From Earliella scabrosa (lineage: Eukaryota > Basidiomycota > Agaricomycetes > Polyporales > Polyporaceae), in NCBI GenBank assembly GCA_022605405.1, contig JABYQQ010000001.1, positions 434,001 to 498,000 on the forward strand: a stretch of DNA of 64,000 bases. Reading direction: 5' to 3'. Each line of letters starts with the position of its first letter. Position 1 is the stretch's first letter. Below the pieces are notes generated by a model. The model saw nothing but the letters and a program-made list of their open reading frames with translations. It did not search any database and was not told the DNA's origin. Made by a program: the position numbers and the translations under genes. Below, one piece after another: positions 11,349 to 21,796 of the stretch.

Positions 11349-13543
11349 GGGGAAGAAGAGGAATAGTAAGCAGTTCCGCCTCCTTCATTTTGTTGCCGAT
11401 TCTGACCGCAGATGTGTGCAGGTGCGGCTCTCTCAGGTGGGACTCCGCATGACTCGTGACATGACGAACGACGACAGCATTACGACGCTAGATGCTAGAA
11501 GGTAGGTACCGGCTTTAATATGCTAACTTATGGTAGCCCCCTACGATGTACCATCGCTCTCGCGCGAGCCGGGAACAGTGTTGTTTGTGGTGTAATGTCG
11601 GTGTATAATTCTCCTGTCCGTTGGGAAGCGGTGTACTGGGTTAGACGGGCTACGTATGTGTGTACGCTTCTGGACGAGGGCATGGTAATCAATCGGTGTG
11701 TTGTGCAGCTTCGGACTATGTGAGCGTGTGACGGTGTGAGTTGATAATTCGATAGTCGCGAGTAGGGATGCCACATGGATAGATCTAGCGGAGAAGTCTA
11801 CTCCAGAGTGACCGAATCCTTTGTCGCAGACGTCCGTGTTGTTATCCGGTTAGGCCTGTGAGCGCGACCCCGCTCATTGTCAAGTTCTCAACCAGGCCGA
11901 TCTGGGGACAATCCGCTGATGAACAAAGGAGGCGCCATGTTGACTTCGTGAACTCAAGGTTGAGAAGCAGAGTCTGTACCAGGAGGTGAACTGCGGGACG
12001 TCTCCTAGTAGTAGAGTGGCACTGGTGACCCACTAACTTTGCGCAGGTACTCCAACGGCTGCTTTCAAGGTCTTCTGGCAAGGTCTGCCTGGATCAAGGA
12101 CAGCTACTTCCATGGGCATACATGATGCAATAATTCAAGTTGAGAGGATACGGCGTGCGCCGGTAATAAGGCACGATGGAATAATCCATTGCCGGTCAAT
12201 TCGTCTCCATAAATGGCGAAACCGTGTGCTTCCCTATCGAACTCTAAGTAAACCCCGCGATCGGACTTTGGACCACGTTTATAGGCGATTGCTACTCTAC
12301 AGACCCCATTGAGACTCTCCCCAGCTCCTCGAGCAGTCCCCCTGTACTATGCCACGGCACGAGAGGCGCGGACTCTGCCGACTACTTACTGGTAGCCGGG
12401 CCTATCCCTAGATCGACCCAGAGTCAAGTCTGGTCATTGAAGCGCGCAAGGAGGGTGGTGATGGTGATCTCTGGTGCCAGGTGATCGACAAGTCAAGAGC
12501 ATCGGACGGCAGCAAGCTCAATGCTCAGCGATCGTGCACGGTAAGCTGGATTACCCGTTCGGAAGTTGCAATCCGAAAGTGTTTGAGATTGTGGGTCCAC
12601 GTCGACTCACAGCCGTCGTTTTAGGTTTACCAGGGGCCCCCAGCACAACCATGTCGACTCCTCCCAACACCGAAACAATATTGAACTGTACCATCTTCGG
12701 TGGAAGAAGCTTGTGAATGTCGCTCTCGACAACCGACCGACGGTACTTATCCGGCGATTCCAGGCTGTCAACACAGCCTTGATGTGATGTCACATCAACG
12801 TTTTTGAGTCTTATCAGCTTAAGTGTTCGCCTGCCCACTGGATAATCTCAGAATTTCATCATCACCCTCTGCGCTCCTCTGCGGTCGGGATGTCTGAATG
12901 CTGACCACAGCCACACTCGCAATCACTGACCGCTCCAGATAGGCGAGCTCCATTCGACAGATCCCGGTCAATAGGCGCGGCTTGGAATCACCACTTTGGG
13001 ATGACGAGGGAACGGCCGTGATGCGCACCGACCTAGGTACATCATCGACCGTCCGGCTAGATGATGGGTTGGCCCGGCCCCGGTCAGCGCAGCGCGATTT
13101 CGTGGCCACTTCAGCGTCCGAGGTGGACGCTCGCACCTCGCGCACCTTCGACGAGGTCGTCCATCGTCTGGCACCGGGGGCCCCTGCAGGTCGGCTTCCT
13201 TCCCTTCGTTTCTTCGCTGCTCCTGGTGAGCCCGCTACGCCTCTCGGGCTGGTCTCGGACTCGTCTTGCACGGTCCCGTCCCCCGTTCGCTCTTTGCTCC
13301 CGCAGCGCGGCTTGGTCACGGTGGAGTGCTTGAAGGACGGTTTCAAGTTCGAACCCTCCCTCTGCTCGAGAGCGAGCTTTCATTCTTTTCGTGTACACAC
13401 GGATTTTCTTCCCTCCTCTCTTTCCCGCACGGTCATTCGGACGGTCGGCAGTCGCTTTCTTCGTTCTTCAGGTTTCCCGGTTCCAGGCGACACATTGGAC
13501 TCTCTTTTTTATTTGCTTTTGGTTTTGACTGCCCTCAACCTCC
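11349..13543. other. Intergenic, about 2.2 kb
   Basis: Short ORFs occur on both strands (for example minus 12819-13346, 175 codons), but they show no domain, codon pattern or splice chain that supports a gene. The stretch just before 13544 is C/T-rich with a TTTTTTATTTG run and looks like the promoter and leader of the next gene. Confidence 0.4.
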
Positions 13544-15708
13544 ATGTCCGACCCCAACACCTCCCTTCCTTTAGATCCCGGCTTGGATCAACCCCCCACG
13601 AACCCCACGGACCCTAACGCGACAGATGCCAACCTCACGAACCCCACGGATTCCAACCCGACCGACGCCAATGCAGGTACGTCTACCGCCGATCCAAACG
13701 CCGGACTCGACCAGGGCGGGCTGAATTCAGGCGATGTAGGAGGGTTTGACCCGAATGGGGGCGCGGTTGGTCTACCGCAGGCGACGGGATCTGCAAACGC
13801 ATTGCCCAGGTGAGTACCTCCAGTCGTGTTTGTTCACCCAATCCTCAAAAGGAGCACTTGTAGCGTGCTACCAAACGGGTCCGCCCCTCCCGTACCATCC
13901 GCCTCGGCCATCTCTGGGAATGACAGAGTCAACAACGGCCTCGGATTTGACAGGAATAGGTGCGTCCTATGTCGAAGTATATCCGGCGACGCGACTCATT
14001 GCGTTGTTGCAGCCCGGACTCCCGCAAGGCTATTATCATCGCGTCCGCACTCAGCGGGGCGGTTGGGATTATCCTTGTGATGATAGTGATTTGGGCTGTC
14101 TACAGGCGCCGCAATCGGCGCAGGGGCAATGCGGCATTCGTTGCAGCGGCGCCCAGTTCCCAAGGCAGTGGCCCCAACCGCCCAGCGAGCGACGACACAT
14201 GGATCGGGACGCGTATCGCGAAAGCGGAAGACTCGTTTAACGAGAGCAAGCTCGAAGCTGGTGACAGGAGCAGCAACGCGGGAAGCATCGATTCACAGGT
14301 CACGCTCGCCGACATCGCAGCTGCACGCAAGAAGTCCGGCGCGTTTGGCACCCCGTCGCACAGTCCGCATCCTTCCTTGGATTCCAAGATCAGGGTCAAG
14401 AACATGCCTCTGGTCCCCGAGGATCCATTCGAGCCGCCACGTCTGTCCATGTCCATCTCTGACAGGCCCCGTCCATCGCTCGACAACATCGCACCGCTTC
14501 CACCTGCCCCGCGGAACAGGCGAAGCGGTGTGCCGAACATGCGCATCAACTCGAGGACTTCGTTCAGCAGCGACGTTGTCATCGAGCAGGGATACGACAA
14601 CGGCCTTCCCCAGTCTCCAGGGTTCCCCTTGATCCCGCTCATGACTCCCATCGAGCCACCTGCAGGGTGGCGCGGACAGCTCGACGAGATGGAGTTCCCG
14701 CCAGTGCCGGCGATCCGCGACTCGATGGCGTCGCTCTCGCGCCAATCATCTCGTGCGTCGTCGCGCAACGACGTCGAGGTGACCAGCCCGGCCAAGAAGT
14801 CCGTCTTCACGACCCTGGCGAAGAAGCGGCGCTCGCGCGCGGACAGCATCGACCCCTTCCGCAAGTCCGCGGGCCCCCGCCCCGTGCGCTCGTACACTGT
14901 CGGCGGTATCATGCGCCGCAAGTCCTCTCTCAAGGGCCCGAAGAGCCCCAACAGGAGCCCGAAGAGCCCTAAGAGCCCTAAGAGTCCCAAGAGCCCAAAG
15001 AGCCCCAAGAGTCCCAAGCGCTCGCAATCCGCCCACCCGACTGTGAACCCGGCGCAGAAGATGAACTACTTCGCACCTGTGGGCCCAGTCCTCCCCGGTC
15101 TCCCCAAGACGCCCCGCACGCCCACCGCGGCGCGTCAGTCTCGCGTCGTCAACGGCGCACCCCGCACCCCGCGCACCCCACGCACATCCGCGCTCCCCAC
15201 GCCCCGCGCCTCAGTCATCCCACGTCCCGCAGCGCCTCGCTCCCAGAGCGTCCCGCGCCCCGCCACACCTCCCACCCCCACCTCCGCCATCTCGCGCCTG
15301 GTCTCACGTCCGACGACGCCGATGAGTGCCCGCGAGCTCCCTCTCACGCCCAAGACGCCCCGCGAGCTCCCGCGCCCGCCCAACAGCGCGCGCGAAACCC
15401 GCACGGCCCGCCGCCAGTCCCGCGCGGCCGCGATCCGCCAGTCGCGCATCGCGAGCCGCGAGTCGCGCCCGCCGAACCCCATTCGCGACACCCGTGAGTC
15501 CCGCGAGTCCCGCCGGACGCCCCGTGCGCCGGTCCCGCGCACGCCGACGTCGCTTGATGATGCGCATTGGGAATCTATTCCTGTGCCGCCTGCGCCCCCC
15601 GCGCCGACGCCGCGCCCGTTGCGGGTCCCGTCGACGGGGCGTGCTGAGCTCAGGTTGTCAGAGCTGTCGCGCACGCTGTCGGAGGTGTCGAGGAAGTCGC
15701 CCATCTGA
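13544..15708 (+). CDS. Single-pass membrane protein with SPK/RTP repeat cytoplasmic tail
   Basis: Exons 13544-13809, 13864-13959 and 14013-15708 give 685 aa with phase-2 joins that fit exactly. The N-terminus (about 120 aa) is rich in Asn, Asp, Thr and Pro, with repeated NPTD/DPNA units and no signal peptide. One transmembrane helix lies at about residues 128-150 (AIIIASALSGAVGIILVMIV) followed by RRRNRRR, predicting a short outside domain and a long basic, Ser/Pro-rich cytoplasmic tail. The tail holds at least seven consecutive S-P-K units near 14940-15020, RTPRTP repeats near 15160, and RESR repeats near 15480; these are potential proline-directed kinase sites. It resembles fungal SKG6/Axl2-like scaffolds in layout only. 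No function assigned. Confidence 0.8.
14938..15021 (+). repeat. In-frame SPK tripeptide repeat
   Basis: Codons for Ser-Pro-Lys (AGCCCTAAG, AGTCCCAAG, AGCCCCAAG) are repeated in tandem about eight times inside the membrane-protein gene. Synonymous variation between units suggests selection on the peptide rather than recent slippage. Confidence 0.85.
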
Positions 15709-15834
15709 TCGTGCGACGATGATGGCCACGGACTGACTGACTGCGATGCCGTTCCCCGAGGTGTTCGCGTTGTGCTGTGCGATTATCGAAGCGAACGCTG
15801 TGTGCGTGTGTACGGATACATGTGTACGATGTGC

Positions 15835-15844
15835 GAGGTGCGAA
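15835..15844. repeat. 10-bp target-site duplication, left copy
   Basis: GAGGTGCGAA immediately precedes the left terminal repeat. The identical 10-mer directly follows the right repeat at 21787-21796. Confidence 0.9.
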
Positions 15845-15970
15845 TAGTCTCGTGACCAGACGTTCGGAGCATGAATCGGAGACGAAAATTCGGAAGTCTC
15901 CGTGCTCCTGAACGTCTGGTGGCTTTACCCCCGTGACTCACCCCTTGGTGACAGGCGTGACGGTCTCGCC
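15845..15970 (+). repeat. Left terminal inverted repeat (126 bp)
   Basis: Reverse complement of 21661-21786 without a mismatch seen by eye. It contains an imperfect palindrome (15855-15920: ACCAGACGTTC ... GAACGTCTGGT, with GGAGCA/TGCTCC and CGGAGAC/GTCTCCG inside) and a 21-codon ORF (15871-15936). It ends 38 bp before the first ATG of the DUF6589 gene, so it must supply promoter or leader sequence. Confidence 0.92.
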
Positions 15971-16007
15971 TCTTCTCCGACTACCCCGAGCTGCTTCTCC
16001 CGCGCCT

Positions 16008-18749
16008 ATGGACGAGTACTCTGCCGACCCGAGTCCGACGGAGCTGCATACCGGCTGGGGCGCGCTCTTCGATGACGGATTCGACGACGACGTTGAGTAC
16101 GCACCTTCGGCTGAGGCAGAATACGATAGCGACCGCCTGTCCGATGATTCCGATTGGGATCCCGTCGAGATCCAGGAGCCCCCCACCCATCCTCCCATCC
16201 AATTACAGCAAACACACGCCCTTCGTGCACGTCTCGAGAATAGTCAATTCTTGAGTATGGTAGAACGTGTGTGTGCAGTTCTCAAATATATGGAAGATCT
16301 CGAGATGAACCTGCCGATCTTTCTGGATGCTCTGAGCTGGGGTGACGATGACTGCATTGTCAACCCGAAGGTTCAGTATGCACGGACCGCGCTCATGGTT
16401 AGTGAAGAGCTCCCGAGAATACTGGACCGGTGGTACAAAGTCCCCCATGCTAGCACCTCCCGAACCCGCCATGTCCGTCCGCAAGGTGCACGCAAGGCCC
16501 TCGAGAAGTTCGCAATGAACTGCGTCGCCGATATCATTGATCGCGAGCTGGAAGCAACTGCGCCGATCTTTCGCTCCAGGAAGAATGCACTTTCGGAAGA
16601 CGGCCTCAAAAGCTTTCAGTTTGCAGAGGTGGCATCGCAGCTAGAGGGGGACTCCGGAGCACCCAACACGTTTGCATTACTACGTGGAGCGATGCATCGA
16701 GCGGTCCGCGGCAAGTCGCAACCTGATACAAGAAGTCGGAAGAACACTATCTACGTGCGTGATTCATGTGTAACAGGTGTAGAATACAACCATCTGAGTG
16801 ACATTGATATTAGAGCACAGTCATGGTGTTCAGCCAGCTCCAATACATGCGCTCGCACAGCTTAACAGCATGGACGAAGCCTCTGACCGTCTTTCTCAAG
16901 GCAAAGGGGGTCTCAGCAAAGGCTCTTGACCTGTTGCACATGCTCGGAATCACAATGAGCCATAGCTGGAGTGTGCGTGCTTACGCCAAAATATCAAGGG
17001 AAGCCATGGAGTTACTGCAACGGATCATTGTCGTGCTCGCATGGTGGCTCGCATACGACAATGTCAACTTCGCGTTCCGAGTCTTCTCCCAACGTCTGGA
17101 CAACCAGTCCCACTTCGACTCTGGCACTACAGGGTCCGTCTTCGTCAAACCCAATGCCCCACAACCACGCCCGATGTCCAGCCCTGCCCTGCAAGAACAG
17201 CGACGCAAGGGACGTCTGGAGCCAATCACCGTCGCTGAGATCATCGAGCTCGAGTCGGCGGCAGCACCACGCGTACATGGACACATTGTCTATGCTGTTC
17301 TCAAGATACTGCTCGACTCTCCTGCCTTCGACTTCGAAACATACAAGCATCGAGACCATCCCGCACTTTCCCCTCCTTCCCCTGTGCGCCGCCTTCCTTC
17401 CGGACCCGAACATATAACAAAACAGTTTGTACTCGGTACGGTGCACATTGATGAGGCCAGCTACGACGGAACCGACGACCTAATCAAAGAATGGCTCCGT
17501 CAGCTGAAGCTCGACACTCCGGAGGAGCTCCGGCGCATGGGAGACGAACGGGTACTCGTATGGATCGGGGACCAGCTCACCGTTGACCGACTCCGAGGAC
17601 TGGCAAACTTGCACGGCGAAGATGACAACGGATACGACCGCTTGGACTGGCTCGTAACCGTGTTCGGATGGTTCCACTTGCAGATGGCGTTCGCAAACTC
17701 TCTCCACCGCCAGTACTTCGGGTCGGGCACGAGCAAGGGACTCCGCGCCGCGTTCGCACTGCTAAACCGGAAGGGACTACAGTCAGTTCAAATCAAGGGA
17801 ACGTTCCACCATCACTTACATGAAGGGATCCTGCACGTCGCCGAGGCCCATATCCGGGACTGCTGGTCCGAGGTCAGTGGGGTGGAGAAGCTGAATGAGC
17901 TCCGTGACCGGTCACCCGAGGAACTCGTTGCACTCGCAGAACGCCTTGTAGACGAGTATGCGTCGAATGAAGCGGTCGAGGATCTAGAAGAGAAGCCGGA
18001 AGGTCAGAGCGACGACGTCATGAGGCAGGCCGTAATGTGGAACCGCGATGTGCTCTACTACCTTGTGCTGCAGCGCGCAATGAAGACAGGGGACGTCGGC
18101 TTGATGGAGGACCTACTTCCACACCTCTTCTTCCGGTTCTGTGGGGGTGGAAACCACAAGTACGCTGTCGAGATCTTGGAGCTGCTGCAAGGCTTGCACA
18201 AAGAATGGACTAACGAAGTCAAGTGAGTACTTGAACTACGTAAACTTTGAGTTACCGACTTACCTAAGACATAGAGAGTTCGTTCGTGAAAACTGTTGGC
18301 TTGTCAATCTGAAGGGCGGTACCGAAGACTTCGCTGCAATCGACCTAGTTGAGGAGCACACTGTGAAGGATGTCAAGGTGACATACCGGCCTAAGGGTCC
18401 GAACTCGTCATGGGACTTGATGAAAGCACGCGCACCTGCAATTCCAACCCTACGATCCCTGGACGAGGACTTCAACCATCAGTTCCGCACGATCTACAGA
18501 GGGACAGGGCACACAGATCCAGAGAAGGAGAAGGACGTACAGAAGCTTACGGAACATTACGCACACGCCGGGCTACACACCTTCCAACCAGGGCGAACAG
18601 TGACGAACTCAGCCGATACTGTCAAAGAGTTCGTCAGTGATGGAGTTCAGACAGCCGCGTCGAAAATCGTACCAAAATGGGTGAAGAAACGGGAGATCTT
18701 TGAGCGCTCCTCGGCGCAGACATGGCCAGCATCGTCTCGCTCGGAGTAG
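16008..18749 (+). CDS. DUF6589-domain protein, candidate transposase of the TIR element
   Basis: Exons 16008-16758, 16821-18222 and 18275-18749 give 875 aa. The first donor (16758/16759) is the only one that keeps frame with the 16820 acceptor and is less certain. The acidic N-terminus (DDGFDDDVEYAP) is followed by the DUF6589 region: FSQLQYMRSHSLTAW, LAYDNVNFAFR, VWIGDQLTVDRLRGL, LVTVFGWFHLQMAFANSL, FHHHLHEGILHVAEAH, GGGNHKYAVEILELL, RENCWLVNLKG, and a C-terminal DLVEEHTVKDVKV block. Candidate acidic catalytic positions, by inference only, are Asp330 (YDN), Asp501 (GDQLT) and Glu701/704 (AVEILELL), spaced like a DDE nuclease. An in-frame GTG inside the TIR (15933) could extend the N-terminus, but the ATG at 16008 is simpler. 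It ends 7 bp from the helicase stop codon. Confidence 0.8.
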
Positions 18750-18756
18750 CGCCGCG

Positions 18757-21552
18757 TCATAGGTCAGAACCAGGGCTTGCGCGGCGAAAGTCAGGTGCTG
18801 GTAGTGGTACATGGGATGGTGTGGGTTGACCGAAGATGTGGGTGGACCGTGATGTGGTCTCAGCAGGTGACGGGGGTGCATAGTACATGGGCGCGGGCTG
18901 ACTTTGAGATATGTAATAATGGCTATGATATCCTGTGTACGGTACTGCCAGATATGGCGATGGGGAGGTTGAAGATGAGGAGATGGGATAGCCAGCAGGA
19001 ACTGGGATGGTCGTGGAAGATGACGCTGCTGGCGTTGTGTATACCGGACCCGTGTAGCAGTAGTACGGTCCGGGCTGTGGCGGCAACGGGTATGGTGTGG
19101 TGGGGGCATTCAACGCTGCGGAGTAACCCATGAGACCTCCATAATGCGCGGTGGTACGGGCCCACTGCGCATACCACCGCCGTGACGCCTCCTCAGCTCG
19201 TGCTTCAGCCTGTTGTGCTTCTCTAGCGGCCTTACGCTGTGCCTTCGCCGCGAGGTTGGCAGCTTGACGTCGCTCGAGATCTTCAGCATCGAGCCTCTTC
19301 ACAAGTTGCAGTACCTCGGCACCATGGATGTCCAGCAGAGCCCATGGGGGTCTGAGAATCGCGCGGAGATCCTCGACCGTCTTGATACCACGACGGTTGG
19401 AAGCGATAGTGCGGAGATTGACGTCGGGGAGGATGTTGGTGGTCTTGAGAGAGGTGTGCTTGTATTTTGAGCGTCGTATTTCTCTGCGCCATTCTGCAAG
19501 CGCTGTTTTGACGTTCTTGAGGTGCTGTCCAGCGCGACGTTGAGGCGATTGACGAGGACGTGCCTGCCCGCCGGCGTGCCGAGAGGGGGTTCGTGGTACA
19601 ACATTGTTGCTGCATCTCTCCGGAGGTGTATTCTCGTCCTGTAACCGTAAGAGCAATATAACAGTAGAGTAAAACACAGGCATACCTGTACAGGGGATCC
19701 GACATGGTCTCCATGGTCGTCATCCTCCGAGTCCACTTCTACCTCGGAGCCCGGGCCATCCGGCGCTTCACCCATGGGAACTCCACCTCCCTCGGCACGG
19801 GTATCTGCAAAGTCGCTCGGCGAGCTTGAGTCGCAGTGTCGCACCTGGGCGTGTTGTCGAGCGCAATTGTCGCAGCAGAGAGTGGGAGTAAGAGCTGCGC
19901 AACATACATGAGCAATGAAGAATAGAAGCACGGCGATATCCGGACGGGCGTCTAACCTTAAACGTACCTGCAGTCCGTGGTGGATTGTCGAAGTACTCGT
20001 CTGCTACCTTGCGCCGGCAGCCCTCTGTTTCGATCCAGGCGCGTAGACTCTCCTCAATAGTCTTCTTGTACTTAGGCTTGTCCTTCTCATCCGGATCCAG
20101 TCTTTCCTCTTCTTCCTCAAACTCAGAGTCACTGGACTCCGAGTCGTCCTCAGGATCTTGGCCGTCCGAGCTCTTCTTTGTGTTCCCACCTCCAACTCTC
20201 TGTACGGCGGATTTCTCCACCACCATCACTGCTCGTGCTTGCACAGATGGGGAACGACCTGCTCGCCCCGCTCGTTGCAGCCAAATCCCGAGACTTTGCG
20301 GGATGCCAAACTGCACCGCCAATTCTATATCTGGTACGTCCATGCCCTGTCACGCCGTGAGCCAGACTCTCTCAGTCGTATGACCATTCCCTGACTCACC
20401 ATTGCAGCAGCCTCCGTTGCGACAAGAACACGTAAATCCCCACGACGGAAGCGCTCCCAGGTACTTGCTCGTGCACTTGCAGCTCTTTTGGCGTGCAGGA
20501 TCCCAATTTCATGCCGTAGCGCTGGCCCGGCGATCTCCCGCAGACGATGCGCCACACCATGGCACTTCTGAAGGGCGTTGACGAAGATAATTGCTCGCGG
20601 TAAGTCGTCTCGAGCTTTGGCACCCTCAACGATGAAGTCAAGTGCAGCGTAGTCATTTGCTGACTTCATAAATCGCATTTCTTGTTTGATATTGGGACGG
20701 TCGTTCCCCAGATTCAAGTGGAACGACCGTGATGAGACGATACCCAGCCGTGAGCGCGCTTCCGCCAAATCGACAGGTGTGAGTGTTGCCGAGGTGGCGA
20801 GGACGGGTACCGGACAGGGAACGAGCGCGCGCAGGGTCGGCAAAGATGTACTGTATTCCTTTCGGAACTCATGTCCCCATTGTGGGATACAATGAGCCTC
20901 ATCTATAATGAAGGCTCCGATTCGACGCGCGAATTTCGGGTCCGAGAGCAGCTTTCGGAACCCGGGATTCTGCGTCATCTCAGGGGAGGCTAGTACTATA
21001 CGGTACTTTCCCCGGGCTACGCCCTATGTAAGTGTCAGCGAACAACGCCTGTCACGAGTCTTACACTAACACGCACCTCTAATAGATGTGTGGAGTATGT
21101 TTCCCTATTCACAGCGGCCGCCGGTACTTTCAGATCTGTGAACCGCCTTTCCTGGGTGATAGATTCTCGTAAGCCCATTGCCAAACCCTTATACTATGTT
21201 GTATCTCTCTTACTTGGTCGGTTTCTAGAGCATTTAGAGGTGAAATGATAATGTACAACTTGTCTGTCTCAACAAAAGCGGGCATGACAAACGGCATTGT
21301 CTTCCCACACCCAGTACCGGCTATGACAGTACAATCGAGCCCCAGTAGTAGAGCCTCCGTGACGTCCAACTGCCATGCATGCGGAGACTTGCCTCCCATT
21401 CGCTCCCGGAACTCCTCGGTAACCTTCAAGCGCGTTGCAACCGAGTCGTATCCTCGAGAGACCCGAGCGGCTTCGCGGGCGGCGTCTAGCAGGGCATACG
21501 AATGGGCGGTTTCTTGATCATGAGAGCGTAGCCGAGAGAAGGCGGGCGACAT
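18757..21552 (-). CDS. RecQ-type DEAH DNA helicase of the TIR element
   Basis: Exons on the minus strand: 21214-21552, 21077-21151, 20400-21023, 19968-20346, 19686-19894 and 18757-19638 (835 aa, all phases close). Helicase motifs in order: Walker A AGTGCGKT (about 78-85), SPLNALETDQ, Walker B/RecQ signature IIDEAHCIPQWGHEFR (about 177), LATSATL, IIFVNALQKC, VLVATEAAAM joined to GMDVPDIE, and QRAGRAGR (370-377). A Cys cluster LCCDNC follows, like the RecQ zinc region. The C-terminal 350 residues are a long extension: acidic, then coiled-coil-like Ala/Glu/Arg-rich, then Pro/Tyr/Ser-rich. It would unwind DNA 3'-5' in the nucleus. Start chosen at 21552; the frame is open upstream into the right TIR. 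Its pairing with DUF6589 inside the TIRs points to a role in transposition or repair. Confidence 0.88.
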
Positions 21553-21660
21553 GCACGCGCAGCGAGATTGATGAGGAAGGCGGACGGCGGTGATGTGGTA
21601 GCTGGAAGAGGATTGTTCTTCTTTTGCGCGTTCGGGCTGTTCGGATTGTGTTCCGATGGC

Positions 21661-21786
21661 GGCGAGACCGTCACGCCTGTCACCAAGGGGTGAGTCACGG
21701 GGGTAAAGCCACCAGACGTTCAGGAGCACGGAGACTTCCGAATTTTCGTCTCCGATTCATGCTCCGAACGTCTGGTCACGAGACTA
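21661..21786 (-). repeat. Right terminal inverted repeat (126 bp)
   Basis: Inverted copy of 15845-15970, with the same internal palindrome at 21711-21776. It lies about 110 bp upstream of the helicase ATG. Confidence 0.92.
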
Positions 21787-21796
21787 GAGGTGCGAA
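21787..21796. repeat. 10-bp target-site duplication, right copy
   Basis: GAGGTGCGAA directly after the right TIR, identical to 15835-15844. Confidence 0.9.

Larger units (their letters stand above)
15845..21786. mobile_element. 5.94-kb DNA transposon-like element (DUF6589 + RecQ helicase)
   Basis: Bounded by terminal inverted repeats of 126 bp, identical by eye, that begin TAGTCTCGTGACC. Flanked by a perfect 10-bp direct duplication. Contains exactly two genes, facing inward and convergent: a DUF6589 protein (+) and a RecQ-type helicase (-). Both genes have intact reading frames through all proposed introns. Long repeats with promoters at both ends, a 9-11-bp-class target-site duplication and two convergent genes recall the plant MuDR element. 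However, DUF6589 and RecQ are not known Mutator proteins. Identical repeats and an intact duplication suggest recent insertion. Superfamily assignment is open. Confidence 0.88.

Noticed and set aside
12819..13346. 175-codon minus ORF before the membrane-protein gene
   Set aside because: Basic low-complexity translation with no motif; lies in the probable promoter of the plus-strand gene.
14100..15704. Two long minus ORFs over the membrane-protein gene
   Set aside because: Gly/Leu-rich shadows of the SPK and RTP repeats.
15933..16007. GTG-initiated extension shared by both element genes
   Set aside because: Both TIRs encode the same peptide in an open frame, but this follows simply from repeat identity. 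No ATG is present, and downstream ATGs give better starts.
15845..21786. Helitron interpretation of the RecQ-bearing element
   Set aside because: Helitrons lack TIRs and TSDs and encode a Rep-Hel (Pif1-like) protein. Here there are long TIRs, a 10-bp TSD and a RecQ-type helicase.
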